Shown piece after piece: positions 50,106 through 57,686 of a DNA stretch of 61,046 nucleotides; positions within the stretch are counted from its first letter, which is position 1; every line of letters starts with the position of its first letter. The position numbers and the translations under genes were made by a program. The DNA is from a virus. The DNA is taken from positions 1 through 61,046 of IMG/VR virus record IMGVR_UViG_3300042988_000595; one strand, 5' to 3'. The notes under the pieces are model-generated. The model ran no database searches. It saw only the letters and a list, made by a program, of their open reading frames with translations, and was not told the origin of the DNA.

Positions 50106-50513
50106 TTATTTGCTCTTTCCACGGCGGATTTGAACTTCTTTTACAGCGGTATAGTTCAGACCTGGGGGCAGGTGACCGGTGTTTTCCTTGTACTCAAGGC
50201 AGTGAGTCTTTGATGCCGAGACCGTCAGGAAGTTGAGATCGTCCTGCTGCTTAACGAACTCCACAAACGTAGACTTGTCTGCCACTTTGAGATACTCAGA
50301 AGTCTTGATGAATGCTGTACCAGCGCTGGTGCTAAACGACGTTTCGCCCTTCTGCACCATGTCAGACAGAAGGTAATTTTCAATGACGCCCTGGCGCTCT
50401 TTCAGTTTTGCAATCTCAGCCTTGTGCGCAGCTTCCTTTGCATCAATCTCATCTCGCAGCTCCACAAACTTCGCCACAATCTGGTCTCGGGTAAATACAA
50501 CTTGTTCACTCAT
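50106..50513 (-). CDS. helical phage protein, 135 aa
   Basis: I start at the ATG at 50513 (MSEQVVFTRDQIVAKFVELR), preceded by AAGGATGGCAACC, the start element shared by replication genes; longer in-frame codons run into the promoter. Residues 10-55 form a charged coiled coil (LRDEIDAKEAAHKAEIAKLK). The second half has beta-like segments (GTAFIKTSEYLKVADKSTF, TVSASKTHCLEYKENTG) and a basic end. The pattern is like the early protein at 954-1256. Function unknown. Confidence 0.65.
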   Translation of the reverse strand: MSEQVVFTRDQIVAKFVELRDEIDAKEAAHKAEIAKLKERQGVIENYLLSDMVQKGETSFSTSAGTAFIKTSEYLKVADKSTFVEFVKQQDDLNFLTVSASKTHCLEYKENTGHLPPGLNYTAVKEVQIRRGKSK

Positions 50514-50545
50514 GGTTGCCATCCTTACGGGTTGTTGATGTGAAT

Positions 50546-50573
50546 ATTCTATCTTGTTTACAAACCTTGTCAA
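50546..50573 (-). promoter_or_regulatory. promoter with near-perfect operator
   Basis: Minus-strand -35 TTGACA (50568-50573), 16-base spacer, -10 TAGAAT (50546-50551). The palindrome TTTACAA-ACC-TTGTCAA (50557-50573) overlaps -35 and spacer exactly as at 1324-1351. It starts directly after the SNF2-like gene stop. Confidence 0.85.
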
Positions 50574-52151
50574 CTATTTCTGAACATATTTTTTACTGTC
50601 CTCAGCGACAATTTCCAAGAAGGAACCTTGCATTTTACCCTTGTGTTCGAGTTTTTCATACATAACTTCTTCGCACGGGCTACCTACAATGTGGCACACC
50701 ACGGTGCGGTCTTTTGAGTCCAGTCGTTGGTTACGGGCCAAGGCTTGTTCGTAGATTTCTGCATCGTACAAAGGTGTTGCCCAGATCATCGTGCTGGCGG
50801 CGTTCAGGGTCAAACCATGGGATACCGTGTTCGGGTGACACAGCAGAATATGAGGGTCTTTCTGGTTCTCGAAATTGTTGAATATGTCTCGGCGAGCGTT
50901 GACCGACGTGCGGCCGTCAACCACAGACACTGTATATTTCCGCTTGGTGAGCTCGTCAGCCAGTCGGTCAATCAGGGCGGTCAGTCCGGCGAAGATGATA
51001 ACTTTGCGTTCAGACTCCTCAATCACCTCAAGGATAGCCTCAAGGCGTGGTCCAAACGGGAGTAGGGTAGCCTTACCTTCTTCGTCGTACGCCACACCGG
51101 CTGCAATCTGGGCGAGCTTAAGAATCTTCACACCTTCATTGACGGCCGTCACCTGCTGCGCCTGATACTCTGCGGTCAGGTGCTTACGCATCGCTTCATA
51201 GGCCACATGCTGCTCTTTGGTCATCTGCACGGTGCGCGTCTCGAAAATCCGATCGGGCAGCTCTCGGCAGTCGGCCAGACTGAAACGGATACTCGGCTGC
51301 ATGAAGTTGATGACAGTTTGCTCTGCACCCGCTTTCGGGATGTCGATGAACTGGTTCACCGTGTTGCACACCGCCTGCTTGAACGTGGTGAAGTATGGAT
51401 ATTTGTTTTTTGTCCACACTGGGCGCAGAAGTTTTACTTGGCCATAGGCAGCTACCGGCGAGTTGGCAATCGGCGTGCCAGTCATACCGATCAACCAAGC
51501 GTGTTCACGATGTGCGTTCATCACCGCATTCAGTGACGCCCAGCGGCCGGACTTGTGGTTCTTTGCACAGGTTAACTCATCTACGTTGATGCAACAGAAC
51601 TTACGGGTGTCACACAGCGCCTTTTCAATAGTCTTGATACCGTCAGGGTTGATCACATACACATCTGCCGGTAGCTCCAGAAGTTTCTCACGACGCGACT
51701 TCGAACCATGCAGAACTGTCACTTTAAGGTGTGGGAAACCAAGGAAGAATGTCTTAGCCCATGTGGCATCCAGCGTGCTCAACGGGGCAACAATCAGCAC
51801 CGGCCGCTTCGTTTCTTTGATCATGATGTCCATAGCCCAGGCCGAGCTGAGCGTCTTCCCTGTACCTTGGCTAGACAGAACAAAGGATTCTCGGTTGGAC
51901 AAGATGAAATTGGTCGTTGCCACCTGATGTGAGTAAGGCTTCTTACCACCATGCCACTCGTAGTCAGGGGCAACCGGAGGAATACCCATCACTACTGCGT
52001 TATTGATGCTGTGCGGGATAAACAGGTAGTTCTGATTGGCATGAGCGAACGCTTTTACATCCGTCAAACCCGCAGGAATCTCCTGTACATACGGGTGAAT
52101 GTAACCTTTGTATTGTGCTGCATAAGTCAGGTTTGACGTAGTAAATGTCAT
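50574..52151 (-). CDS. SNF2-like superfamily 2 helicase
   Basis: Starting at the ATG that overlaps the VRR-NUC stop, this protein has 525 residues. Motif I SQGTGKT is at 94-100, motif II is the DEAH-like VDELT at 190-194, motif III TGTPIAN at 224-230, and a C-terminal helicase domain contains IFAGLTALIDRLADEL and motif VI ARNQRLDSKDRTVV. Such phage helicases remodel protein-DNA complexes or recombination intermediates. It is followed by VRR-NUC and other nucleases, a common recombination-repair set. Confidence 0.9.
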   Translation of the reverse strand: MTFTTSNLTYAAQYKGYIHPYVQEIPAGLTDVKAFAHANQNYLFIPHSINNAVVMGIPPVAPDYEWHGGKKPYSHQVATTNFILSNRESFVLSSQGTGKTLSSAWAMDIMIKETKRPVLIVAPLSTLDATWAKTFFLGFPHLKVTVLHGSKSRREKLLELPADVYVINPDGIKTIEKALCDTRKFCCINVDELTCAKNHKSGRWASLNAVMNAHREHAWLIGMTGTPIANSPVAAYGQVKLLRPVWTKNKYPYFTTFKQAVCNTVNQFIDIPKAGAEQTVINFMQPSIRFSLADCRELPDRIFETRTVQMTKEQHVAYEAMRKHLTAEYQAQQVTAVNEGVKILKLAQIAAGVAYDEEGKATLLPFGPRLEAILEVIEESERKVIIFAGLTALIDRLADELTKRKYTVSVVDGRTSVNARRDIFNNFENQKDPHILLCHPNTVSHGLTLNAASTMIWATPLYDAEIYEQALARNQRLDSKDRTVVCHIVGSPCEEVMYEKLEHKGKMQGSFLEIVAEDSKKYVQK

Positions 52152-52519
52152 TTCTTCTTCCAATAGTTCAACGTTAAAGTGTTATAGCCTTCGTATTCTT
52201 CAGGTGAATCCAACACGCCCTTCAAAGCAGCAACGTCATCGTCTTCGCCGTCGAACACCAGTGCGATCCCGCTGAACCGACTCACGCCGTTCAAGAACTT
52301 CGCTTGCAGTGCGGAACACCCTCGATTGGCCTCACCGCGACGCCCTGGTCGCTTAACTTCAATGGCGATGAACATGCCGTTCTTCAAACCCAGTCGGTCG
52401 GAGATACCCGACACGCCCATACCGCCGGCAGGGATTGGGAAGTTCATCACCCCGAGCTCATCAAGAAGGGCTTTCAGCTTCTTTTTGGCCCAGTTCTCAT
52501 CGTAGGTCTTAGTGGTCAT
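52148..52519 (-). CDS. VRR-NUC domain nuclease
   Basis: This 123-residue protein has the VRR-NUC fold: an N-terminal helix, the loop GVSGISDRLGL with D41, then IAIEVKRPGRRG with E54 and K56, and Q72 in SALQAKFL. These are the metal-binding residues of the PD-(D/E)XK superfamily. Stand-alone VRR-NUC enzymes resolve branched DNA such as Holliday junctions or flaps and are often next to SNF2-like helicases in phages, as here. It overlaps both neighbours. Confidence 0.9.
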   Translation of the reverse strand: MTTKTYDENWAKKKLKALLDELGVMNFPIPAGGMGVSGISDRLGLKNGMFIAIEVKRPGRRGEANRGCSALQAKFLNGVSRFSGIALVFDGEDDDVAALKGVLDSPEEYEGYNTLTLNYWKKK

Positions 52520-53036
52520 TTTGTTTTGCCTCAGCCTTCAGTGCAGCATATGCAATGCAATCTTCTGCGGAATCTTGGTGATAGCCTGGTCGTTGCCACA
52601 AGCGGACGTCCTTCAGAATTTGAAGAAGTAACCATCCTTCTGCCTCTGTGAGGTTTTTCTCAGTGATAACGTTGAAGGCGGCGACACATTTACCCATGCT
52701 TCGCTCACCTTCCGGCTTATCGTATTGCTTTCCGCGCTCATCCATCAGTTGAGCAGCCTTCTTCAACAACTCCGATGCCTTTGTGGCCGTCGAGCGATTT
52801 TCTGAGCTGACCACATCGTTCACACCGATCGACACAATCCGGTAGCTCATGGCGTAGCTCCAATTGATGTCTTTTGCCTTTGCGGAATCCAGCATGTTTC
52901 TGTAGCGAGTTTGAACTACGTACTCAGGGTCCACAGGGCACGATCCACCGGACCACTTGATCCAGCCGGCACTATCCATTTTCATCGCGTTATCCTTTTC
53001 TCTATGTTGTCGAACCAAATCCATAATCGTACTCAT
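52509..53036 (-). CDS. DUF6378 domain protein
   Basis: This 175-residue protein begins MSTIMDLVRQHREKDNAMKM. The second half is the DUF6378 pattern: ELLKKAAQLMDERGKQYDKP, GERSMGKCVAAFNVI, LTEAEGWLLLQILKDVRL, then GYHQDSAEDCIAYAALKAEA. The conserved H-x-D-S-x-E-D and helical layout recall all-alpha NTP pyrophosphohydrolase-like folds, but no activity is established to my knowledge. It overlaps VRR-NUC at its end and the Cas4/AddB-like nuclease at its start. Confidence 0.85.
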   Translation of the reverse strand: MSTIMDLVRQHREKDNAMKMDSAGWIKWSGGSCPVDPEYVVQTRYRNMLDSAKAKDINWSYAMSYRIVSIGVNDVVSSENRSTATKASELLKKAAQLMDERGKQYDKPEGERSMGKCVAAFNVITEKNLTEAEGWLLLQILKDVRLWQRPGYHQDSAEDCIAYAALKAEAKQNDH

Positions 53037-53761
53037 TTTGCTCGGTAACCCCCTTTGGCATACTCACAAAGACCTGCGAAATTGGCGCTGCACCAACCAC
53101 ATAGCCCAGTTGGTTTGGCTTGCCACACGTCGGTCTCGTGAGCTTTCTTGATGCGTTCGTAGCGTTCGACCCGTGCGTCCCAGATGCGCTTCATATCTTT
53201 GTCGCGAGTCAGCGTGCGGAAACTAATGAACTGAACAGGATCACGTTCTTTAAGCCACATGTAGCCGGCCGTAACCTCTTTGACGTCAGGAAAGCGCATC
53301 CAGATTGTTAAGGCGTAGAGCTCCACCTGTTCAAACTTGGAATGCCGCTTGCCCGTCTTGTAGTCCACGACCCATGCTTTCGGGCCTTTGACTGCTTCAA
53401 AGTCGGTGTACCCCCGTAGAAACACGTCCGGACTCTTAAAGTCACACATCTGAGCTTGGTGGTTGAACGCCCACTCGGTTTCAACGTTGCGGTAGTCACA
53501 GTCGAATGTACGCATGTGCTCCAACGCCGGTCGGAAGTCATCCAGCATCACCGTGGTCAGCGTGTCCGATTCACCCTTTACGAACTCTTCGCAGGCAGTG
53601 TGAACTGTTGTCCCCCAACGAGTAGCTTCCGTCTCCAAATACGGTGCATCATTAGCAACATACCGGTGGAAGTACTGTCGAGGGCAGCTCTCAAATGTAT
53701 CCATTGAAGAGTGACTTTGCGGTGGAACCTGAGTCACAGAACCAACCCCGTGGTTTTGCAA
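53033..53761 (-). CDS. RecB/Cas4-like PD-(D/E)XK nuclease with four-cysteine cluster
   Basis: This 242-residue protein has a RecB-family nuclease core: RWGTTVHTACEEF (about 48-60), GYTD with D120, VVDYKTGK with D133 and K135, then EQVELYA with Q145. One Cys near the N-terminus (C26, ESCPRQY) and three near the C-terminus (C221, C224, C232) form the 1+3 arrangement of an iron-sulfur cluster as in Cas4 and AddB. It should be a DNA exonuclease or end-processing enzyme in phage recombination. It overlaps the DEDD exonuclease gene. Confidence 0.9.
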   Translation of the reverse strand: MQNHGVGSVTQVPPQSHSSMDTFESCPRQYFHRYVANDAPYLETEATRWGTTVHTACEEFVKGESDTLTTVMLDDFRPALEHMRTFDCDYRNVETEWAFNHQAQMCDFKSPDVFLRGYTDFEAVKGPKAWVVDYKTGKRHSKFEQVELYALTIWMRFPDVKEVTAGYMWLKERDPVQFISFRTLTRDKDMKRIWDARVERYERIKKAHETDVWQAKPTGLCGWCSANFAGLCEYAKGGYRAK

Positions 53762-54270
53762 ATCTTGATCAGATGCATTGCTTGCTTGATCGCATCATCC
53801 AAGCCATTGTGGGCGACACCGTATTCATCCGGCGGGATTTGCTTCAGCAGCTGCTTGAACGTGCGGTAACAACGATCTTGCCAGAACATCCAAGGTTGAG
53901 GTTTACCGGCACGCTTGTAGGCATTACCGACGATGACGTTGTCGAATGTGGCACCGTTGCCCCACACACCTGACTCCTTGGTCATATTGCGCTTGCAGAA
54001 CTCGGAGAAACCATCGAGTGCCGCTTGGATAGAAATCTGTGGGCCTTTATCAAACTCAGCTCGAGCTGCATCCGACTGCTTCAGCCACCAGAGGACAGTT
54101 GACACGTCCATGGTCAAGCCGATTTCTTGGCACGATTCAGGGTTGATTCGCATGTGGTACTGATCCACGATACCTTGTTCAACATTGAACGCCACAGCGC
54201 CGATCTGGGTGATGACTGCGTTACTACTGTTACCCAGCGTCTCAATGTCCATCATGATTTCAAGCTTCAC
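53734..54270 (-). CDS. DEDD-type 3'-5' exonuclease
   Basis: This 178-residue protein has Exo I MMDIETLG (D8, E10), Exo II GVWGNGATFDN in the middle (about 101-111) and Exo III AHNGLDDAIKQAMH near the C-terminus, the D-E-D-D acidic set with a His. It is like small phage and exonuclease-VIII-type 3'-5' exonucleases that act on DNA or RNA ends. It overlaps genes on both sides, which ties it to the Cas4/AddB-like nuclease and the HTH regulator. Confidence 0.88.
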   Translation of the reverse strand: MKLEIMMDIETLGNSSNAVITQIGAVAFNVEQGIVDQYHMRINPESCQEIGLTMDVSTVLWWLKQSDAARAEFDKGPQISIQAALDGFSEFCKRNMTKESGVWGNGATFDNVIVGNAYKRAGKPQPWMFWQDRCYRTFKQLLKQIPPDEYGVAHNGLDDAIKQAMHLIKICKTTGLVL

Positions 54271-54506
54271 TTTTCGATCTCCTCGTAGCGCATCGGTGTG
54301 ATTACAAGTTTGATACCCATCAGTGGGTGCAGTGCCTCTGGAATGTGACGTTTGCCGCTCAACAACAGGCTCATGTAGGACTCACTGATACCGAACTTCT
54401 CGCGAAATTCACGACGTCCACCGACACTTCCGACTAATGCTGAAAAACGGTCGAGCACCCAATTTGGGACTTCGACGTATTTGAGATGATACTTTTTGCG
54501 ATCCAT
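54267..54506 (-). CDS. small helix-turn-helix regulator
   Basis: This 79-residue protein begins MDRKKYHLKYVEVPNWVLDR. Residues about 31-58 (REFREKFGISESYMSLLLSG and KRHIPEALHPLMGI) form a Cro/C1-type helix-turn-helix, with the second helix SESYMSLLLSG as the likely recognition helix. It is the best candidate to bind the 17-bp palindromes, because its size suits a Cro-like dimer and a TTGTAAA half site lies directly in front of its ribosome site (54527-54533), suggesting self-control. AAAGGAGG is a strong ribosome site. That it binds these sites is inference. Confidence 0.8.
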   Translation of the reverse strand: MDRKKYHLKYVEVPNWVLDRFSALVGSVGGRREFREKFGISESYMSLLLSGKRHIPEALHPLMGIKLVITPMRYEEIEK

Positions 54507-54516
54507 GACTACCTCC

Positions 54517-54533
54517 TTTATTCACATTGTAAA
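54517..54533 (-). promoter_or_regulatory. degenerate operator at the HTH regulator
   Basis: TTTATTC-ACA-TTGTAAA in plus-strand reading; one arm matches the operator consensus fully and the other only in part. It covers the region just upstream of the ribosome site of the HTH gene. Confidence 0.45.
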
Positions 54534-54545
54534 GTAAACTAATGC

Positions 54546-55088
54546 TTACTTCAAACCTTTTCCGGCCATGACAGTCTTGTCGCCGTTGTACTGCCCACGT
54601 GATGCATAGCTACGGTCGGCCGGTACTTCTTCATGCTCAAAGAAGACCATCTGTCCACACTTCTGGCCAGGGATGATTCGTACACAATGGAATCGATTAT
54701 GGTTAGTCAGTTCAAGCGTAAGCACTGAGCCGTTCCAGCCAGCGTCAGCCCAGCCTGCGTTGAAGTGATCGATGAAATTGCGAGCCATGGTTGACTTCAG
54801 TTTGTACTCTGCTGAAATATGGGCCGGCAGGTTGAACACCTCTGCTGTTTCGGCAAGAATAGACTCGCCTGGCTGCAGAACGTAGCCCGAGTCGTCCATC
54901 ACGATGCGAGACAGGTGCGACCCTGACTTATCCAGCATGTTGATGATACCGTCACGCTGGTTCTCAACCATGATGTTCTTGCCGAGCACCAAGTCGATGC
55001 TGGCCGAGTTGATATTCTCGTAACAAGAATTCTCGATCACACCTTGTTCAATCAGCTTACACAGCCCGTTATGGGAAATTACACTCAT
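54546..55088 (-). CDS. dcd: dCTP deaminase
   Basis: This 180-residue protein has the family hallmarks: early SASIDLVLG, LQPGESILAETAEVFNLP, KSTMARNFIDHFNAGWADAG (residues 98-117) and GSVLTLELTN with the catalytic glutamate E126. It converts dCTP to dUTP on the path to dTTP, feeding phage DNA synthesis. I see no dUTPase or thymidylate synthase here, so it would rely on the host, unless it also hydrolyses dUTP as bifunctional archaeal forms do. AAGGAGG is a strong ribosome site, 15 bases after the polymerase stop. Confidence 0.93.
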   Translation of the reverse strand: MSVISHNGLCKLIEQGVIENSCYENINSASIDLVLGKNIMVENQRDGIINMLDKSGSHLSRIVMDDSGYVLQPGESILAETAEVFNLPAHISAEYKLKSTMARNFIDHFNAGWADAGWNGSVLTLELTNHNRFHCVRIIPGQKCGQMVFFEHEEVPADRSYASRGQYNGDKTVMAGKGLK

Positions 55089-55103
55089 ACATCCTCCTTT
55101 TAG

Positions 55104-56984
55104 TTAATCATCACTTTCGTCATCAAACTGTCCACCGCTCAGCAGTGCGCTACGTAGCTTGTTCGCTCGATCGACATACCAACTGACGTTGATTGGTGTG
55201 TTCGGCGGGTTGTCCAAGTCTTGGACCAGCACTGCGTTATCTGTCAGTGCCACACGTCCACCTTTTGGCGTGTAGATGTTCGATCCGGACTCGCCGATGT
55301 ACCAGCGTACAACGCGGCCGATGTTGTCGCCACCTAAAAACACGTCAAACGGCTTCGGTCGGCTGACCCGAGTCATCTTCTTGCCCGTGGATGGAGATAT
55401 CCACTTCCTGTCGCCGTTGGGCACCCAGTCGTCACACAGACCGAACTTGCAGTTGACCCTAGCCCCACCATTCACCGTGCGGACGGATAAGAATTTCTCA
55501 AAGTAGATCGGATTGTGTGACGCCTTCCAGATGTAGGTCTGCACATCAACGGCCTCGATCTCACCGGTTCTACCGACACCGAATGACGCCATCACGGCTT
55601 CGTAGATAATCTCGAACGCAGGCGACTTACGCACGGATGCCGGCTCAAAGATACCTTTGGTCTTAACCGGCTTCTTCTTGGAATCGATCAACATGAAGTA
55701 GTTATTGACGTCGCGTCGGGCTACAAACAGCGTCTCTTCTTCCTCCATCACCATCTTGGTACGCACCTCCCACGCCTTATAAATGGCACGGAATCCCTCG
55801 ATGGACGACCGAGGCATCAACGTTTCGATACCGTCAGTGTTCGCCGATAGAACTTTGATGTTCAAACCAGAGTTTGCGAAGTCAGATATGAGTTGGAGCA
55901 GTTGAATCTGACCGAGCAGTGTGATCGAGAGCATGGCCACAGGGTTGTAGATTGGGGAGTATTTGCTGCCGAACTTACCAAAGCTGCCGTTCAAAACAAT
56001 CTTCAGTGTGGCGTCTAGCTGTTTGTCGCCGGTCGCCTTGGCGTGCAGACGCATCGCCTTTGTACGTTTGTAAATATCAAGCTGATCCTGATCCAGCACG
56101 TGACTCAGCGACTCAACGATCATTGACGGGTAGTAGGACGCAACGTCGATACCAATGCTCACCATATCCTTGTTACCGCGCAGATCAACGACGGATGCAC
56201 CATCGACGGAGTGCAGACCACCCAACCCGATCTGGTACGTTACGCCATCGATGACGCGCACTGGAAATCCTGGGTCGATCGGGGAACCGTTTCCTGGGTG
56301 TATCTCGAACTTGTGGCCAAACACCTCCACTTGGCTGGGAACAGACACCCGCCCCTTCGGTCGATTAGGAACGAGTGCTCGCTCTGCCATCTGAGCATCG
56401 GATAGGTTCTTCTGATGCCACTCTCGTACGTCCAGCGCCTCCTTACGGTCATCGAACAGTTGACGGGTGATCACCAAGTCGTGCAAACAGTACTTAATCA
56501 CATTAACCTGCTGTTCAAGCGTCAGCTCGCTCGCATGATGGTATGGTAAGTCTTGAATCGATCGACAGCCGATGCGTGCAGCAAGAAGCTTCAAACTGGT
56601 GAACGGTGGGCATACGCCAACCAAGTCGATGTGTCTGACGAAATCAGGCAGACCGAGGCGCTCATGAAAACCATTGGACTCGTCAATGATCTGGTTTGCG
56701 AAACGCTTCACCTCGAGCAGGATGTCCAGACGTGTAGCCTCGTCCTTGATCGGGTTAACAAAGAATTTGTAAGCGTGCTGCATGACTGGGAAGTCGAAGC
56801 CCAGGCCGTTGTAGGTGACCAGTGTGCAGCGATTACCTTGGTTGTACTCTTTCCACAGGTGATCAAGTAAGTCTTGCGGTGTGAAGAATACCTGATGTGG
56901 ATTGTCGAGTGCGATAACGAAGAGGTTAGGATAAACCTCAATGTCCAGTACGCGTACCGTACCGTAGTCTAATTTGTCTTGCAT
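55104..56984 (-). CDS. family B DNA polymerase with 3'-5' exonuclease
   Basis: The start is placed at the ATG after the shared element AGGGATGGCACCC (MQDKLDYGTVRVLDIEVYPN), giving 626 residues. Exo motifs: LDIEVYP (D14, E16), YNGLGFD (58-64) and YCLHD (Y165, D169). Polymerase motif A is DVASYYPSMI (from D280), motif B KIVLNGSFGKFG (328-339) and motif C NTDG (382-385, where the usual DTD first Asp is Asn). It is shorter than most family B enzymes and appears to lack a long N-terminal domain. It replicates the phage genome. A hairpin leader and strong promoter lie upstream. Confidence 0.92.
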   Translation of the reverse strand: MQDKLDYGTVRVLDIEVYPNLFVIALDNPHQVFFTPQDLLDHLWKEYNQGNRCTLVTYNGLGFDFPVMQHAYKFFVNPIKDEATRLDILLEVKRFANQIIDESNGFHERLGLPDFVRHIDLVGVCPPFTSLKLLAARIGCRSIQDLPYHHASELTLEQQVNVIKYCLHDLVITRQLFDDRKEALDVREWHQKNLSDAQMAERALVPNRPKGRVSVPSQVEVFGHKFEIHPGNGSPIDPGFPVRVIDGVTYQIGLGGLHSVDGASVVDLRGNKDMVSIGIDVASYYPSMIVESLSHVLDQDQLDIYKRTKAMRLHAKATGDKQLDATLKIVLNGSFGKFGSKYSPIYNPVAMLSITLLGQIQLLQLISDFANSGLNIKVLSANTDGIETLMPRSSIEGFRAIYKAWEVRTKMVMEEEETLFVARRDVNNYFMLIDSKKKPVKTKGIFEPASVRKSPAFEIIYEAVMASFGVGRTGEIEAVDVQTYIWKASHNPIYFEKFLSVRTVNGGARVNCKFGLCDDWVPNGDRKWISPSTGKKMTRVSRPKPFDVFLGGDNIGRVVRWYIGESGSNIYTPKGGRVALTDNAVLVQDLDNPPNTPINVSWYVDRANKLRSALLSGGQFDDESDD

Positions 56985-57006
56985 GGGTGCCATCCCTAGA
57001 ATTGGT

Positions 57007-57031
57007 CCTCCGGTCTTCTAACCTCCGGAGG
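57007..57031 (-). promoter_or_regulatory. hairpin in the DNA polymerase leader
   Basis: CCTCCGG (57007-57013) pairs with CCGGAGG (57025-57031) around 11 bases; the right arm alone is also palindromic (CCTCCGGAGG). It lies 22 bases before the start codon, where a polymerase could bind its own mRNA, as known for T4 gp43. Confidence 0.55.
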
Positions 57032-57052
57032 TAGGTTTGCTGCAGTTGACGA

Positions 57053-57081
57053 ATTATGCCCTACTTATCTAACTTTGTCAA
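57053..57081 (-). promoter_or_regulatory. promoter for the DNA polymerase gene
   Basis: Minus-strand -35 TTGACA (57076-57081), 17-base spacer, -10 CATAAT (57053-57058). One operator arm TTGTCAA is preserved at 57075-57081. The promoter lies inside the end of the upstream winged-helix-like gene. Confidence 0.8.
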
Positions 57082-57414
57082 TTTCCAAGTGAACTGAGGG
57101 CGACCGTTCAAAGACTCGCTGGCAACCTCACCAACAAACTCCACGATTGGGTTGACCTCGTCGGCCATCGTCTTGAGCGTCGTGCCCATCCCTGACGGGT
57201 TGTACCCAAGGTAGTGTGCAACCTGCTTTGACGTGAGCACTGGGCCGTACTTCTCGAACACTGCGGTATATCGAGCGTTACGCTTCGCACGCAAGGTCTG
57301 ACGTCGTAGGTCGATCGCCTCACTCTGCCGCTCGGACGGCTCCCAGCTGGAGCTACGGTGCTTCTTTCGCGTCTTTGCGTTGACTGCCGCATTGAGCATG
57401 CTTGCGAAGTTCAT
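57061..57414 (-). CDS. winged-helix-like protein, paralog 1
   Basis: This 117-residue protein begins MNFASMLNAAVNAKTRKKHR, then a charged helix (RQSEAIDLRRQTLRAKRNAR) and a C-terminal winged-helix-like domain (PVLTSKQVAHYLGYNPSGMG, then a wing SLNGRPQFTWKLTK). The opening MNxAxxL and the C-terminal layout recur in the two genes at 57940-58290 and 58287-58547. It probably binds DNA or RNA. It overlaps the next upstream gene by ATGA, and its end holds the polymerase promoter. Confidence 0.7.
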   Translation of the reverse strand: MNFASMLNAAVNAKTRKKHRSSSWEPSERQSEAIDLRRQTLRAKRNARYTAVFEKYGPVLTSKQVAHYLGYNPSGMGTTLKTMADEVNPIVEFVGEVASESLNGRPQFTWKLTKLDK

Positions 57415-57686
57415 AAGTGGCGCTCCGCACGCAGCGTACCCTGGACGATTTCATCAACCGTGTGATCTTCGAGCTCATAACCAACTTCAAATGTCGCAAA
57501 GTCGTCACTCTTGTGCTCAACGTACGGCAGTTCACATTTATCGCACCAATAACCATCTGGCCAATAATAAATTTTACGCATTGGGGTCTCCTTCTTGGGT
57601 CCGAAAATTACATCGTATTGATCTCTGTACGCCTGACTGTTGGCTTTGGATACCAACCTGTCTCCGGTGATGTCGTTTGTGCTCAT
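57411..57686 (-). CDS. phage protein with Cys pair and an internal start
   Basis: This 91-residue protein starts MSTNDITGDRLVSKANSQAY, a short region typical of small phage proteins with a TGDxLVSK opening, then FGPKKETP and MRKIYYWPDGYWCDKCELPY with a C-x2-C pair, and an acidic end. AGGAGG precedes the first ATG. A second strong site, AAGGAG, lies 8 bases before the internal ATG of MRKIYYW, so a 56-residue product may also be made. Function unknown. Confidence 0.65.
   Translation of the reverse strand: MSTNDITGDRLVSKANSQAYRDQYDVIFGPKKETPMRKIYYWPDGYWCDKCELPYVEHKSDDFATFEVGYELEDHTVDEIVQGTLRAERHL

Noticed and set aside
50514-50573. Upstream starts for the gene at 50106
   Set aside because: The extra codons lie in the promoter -35/-10 region; the shared element AAGGATGGCAACC points to the ATG at 50513.
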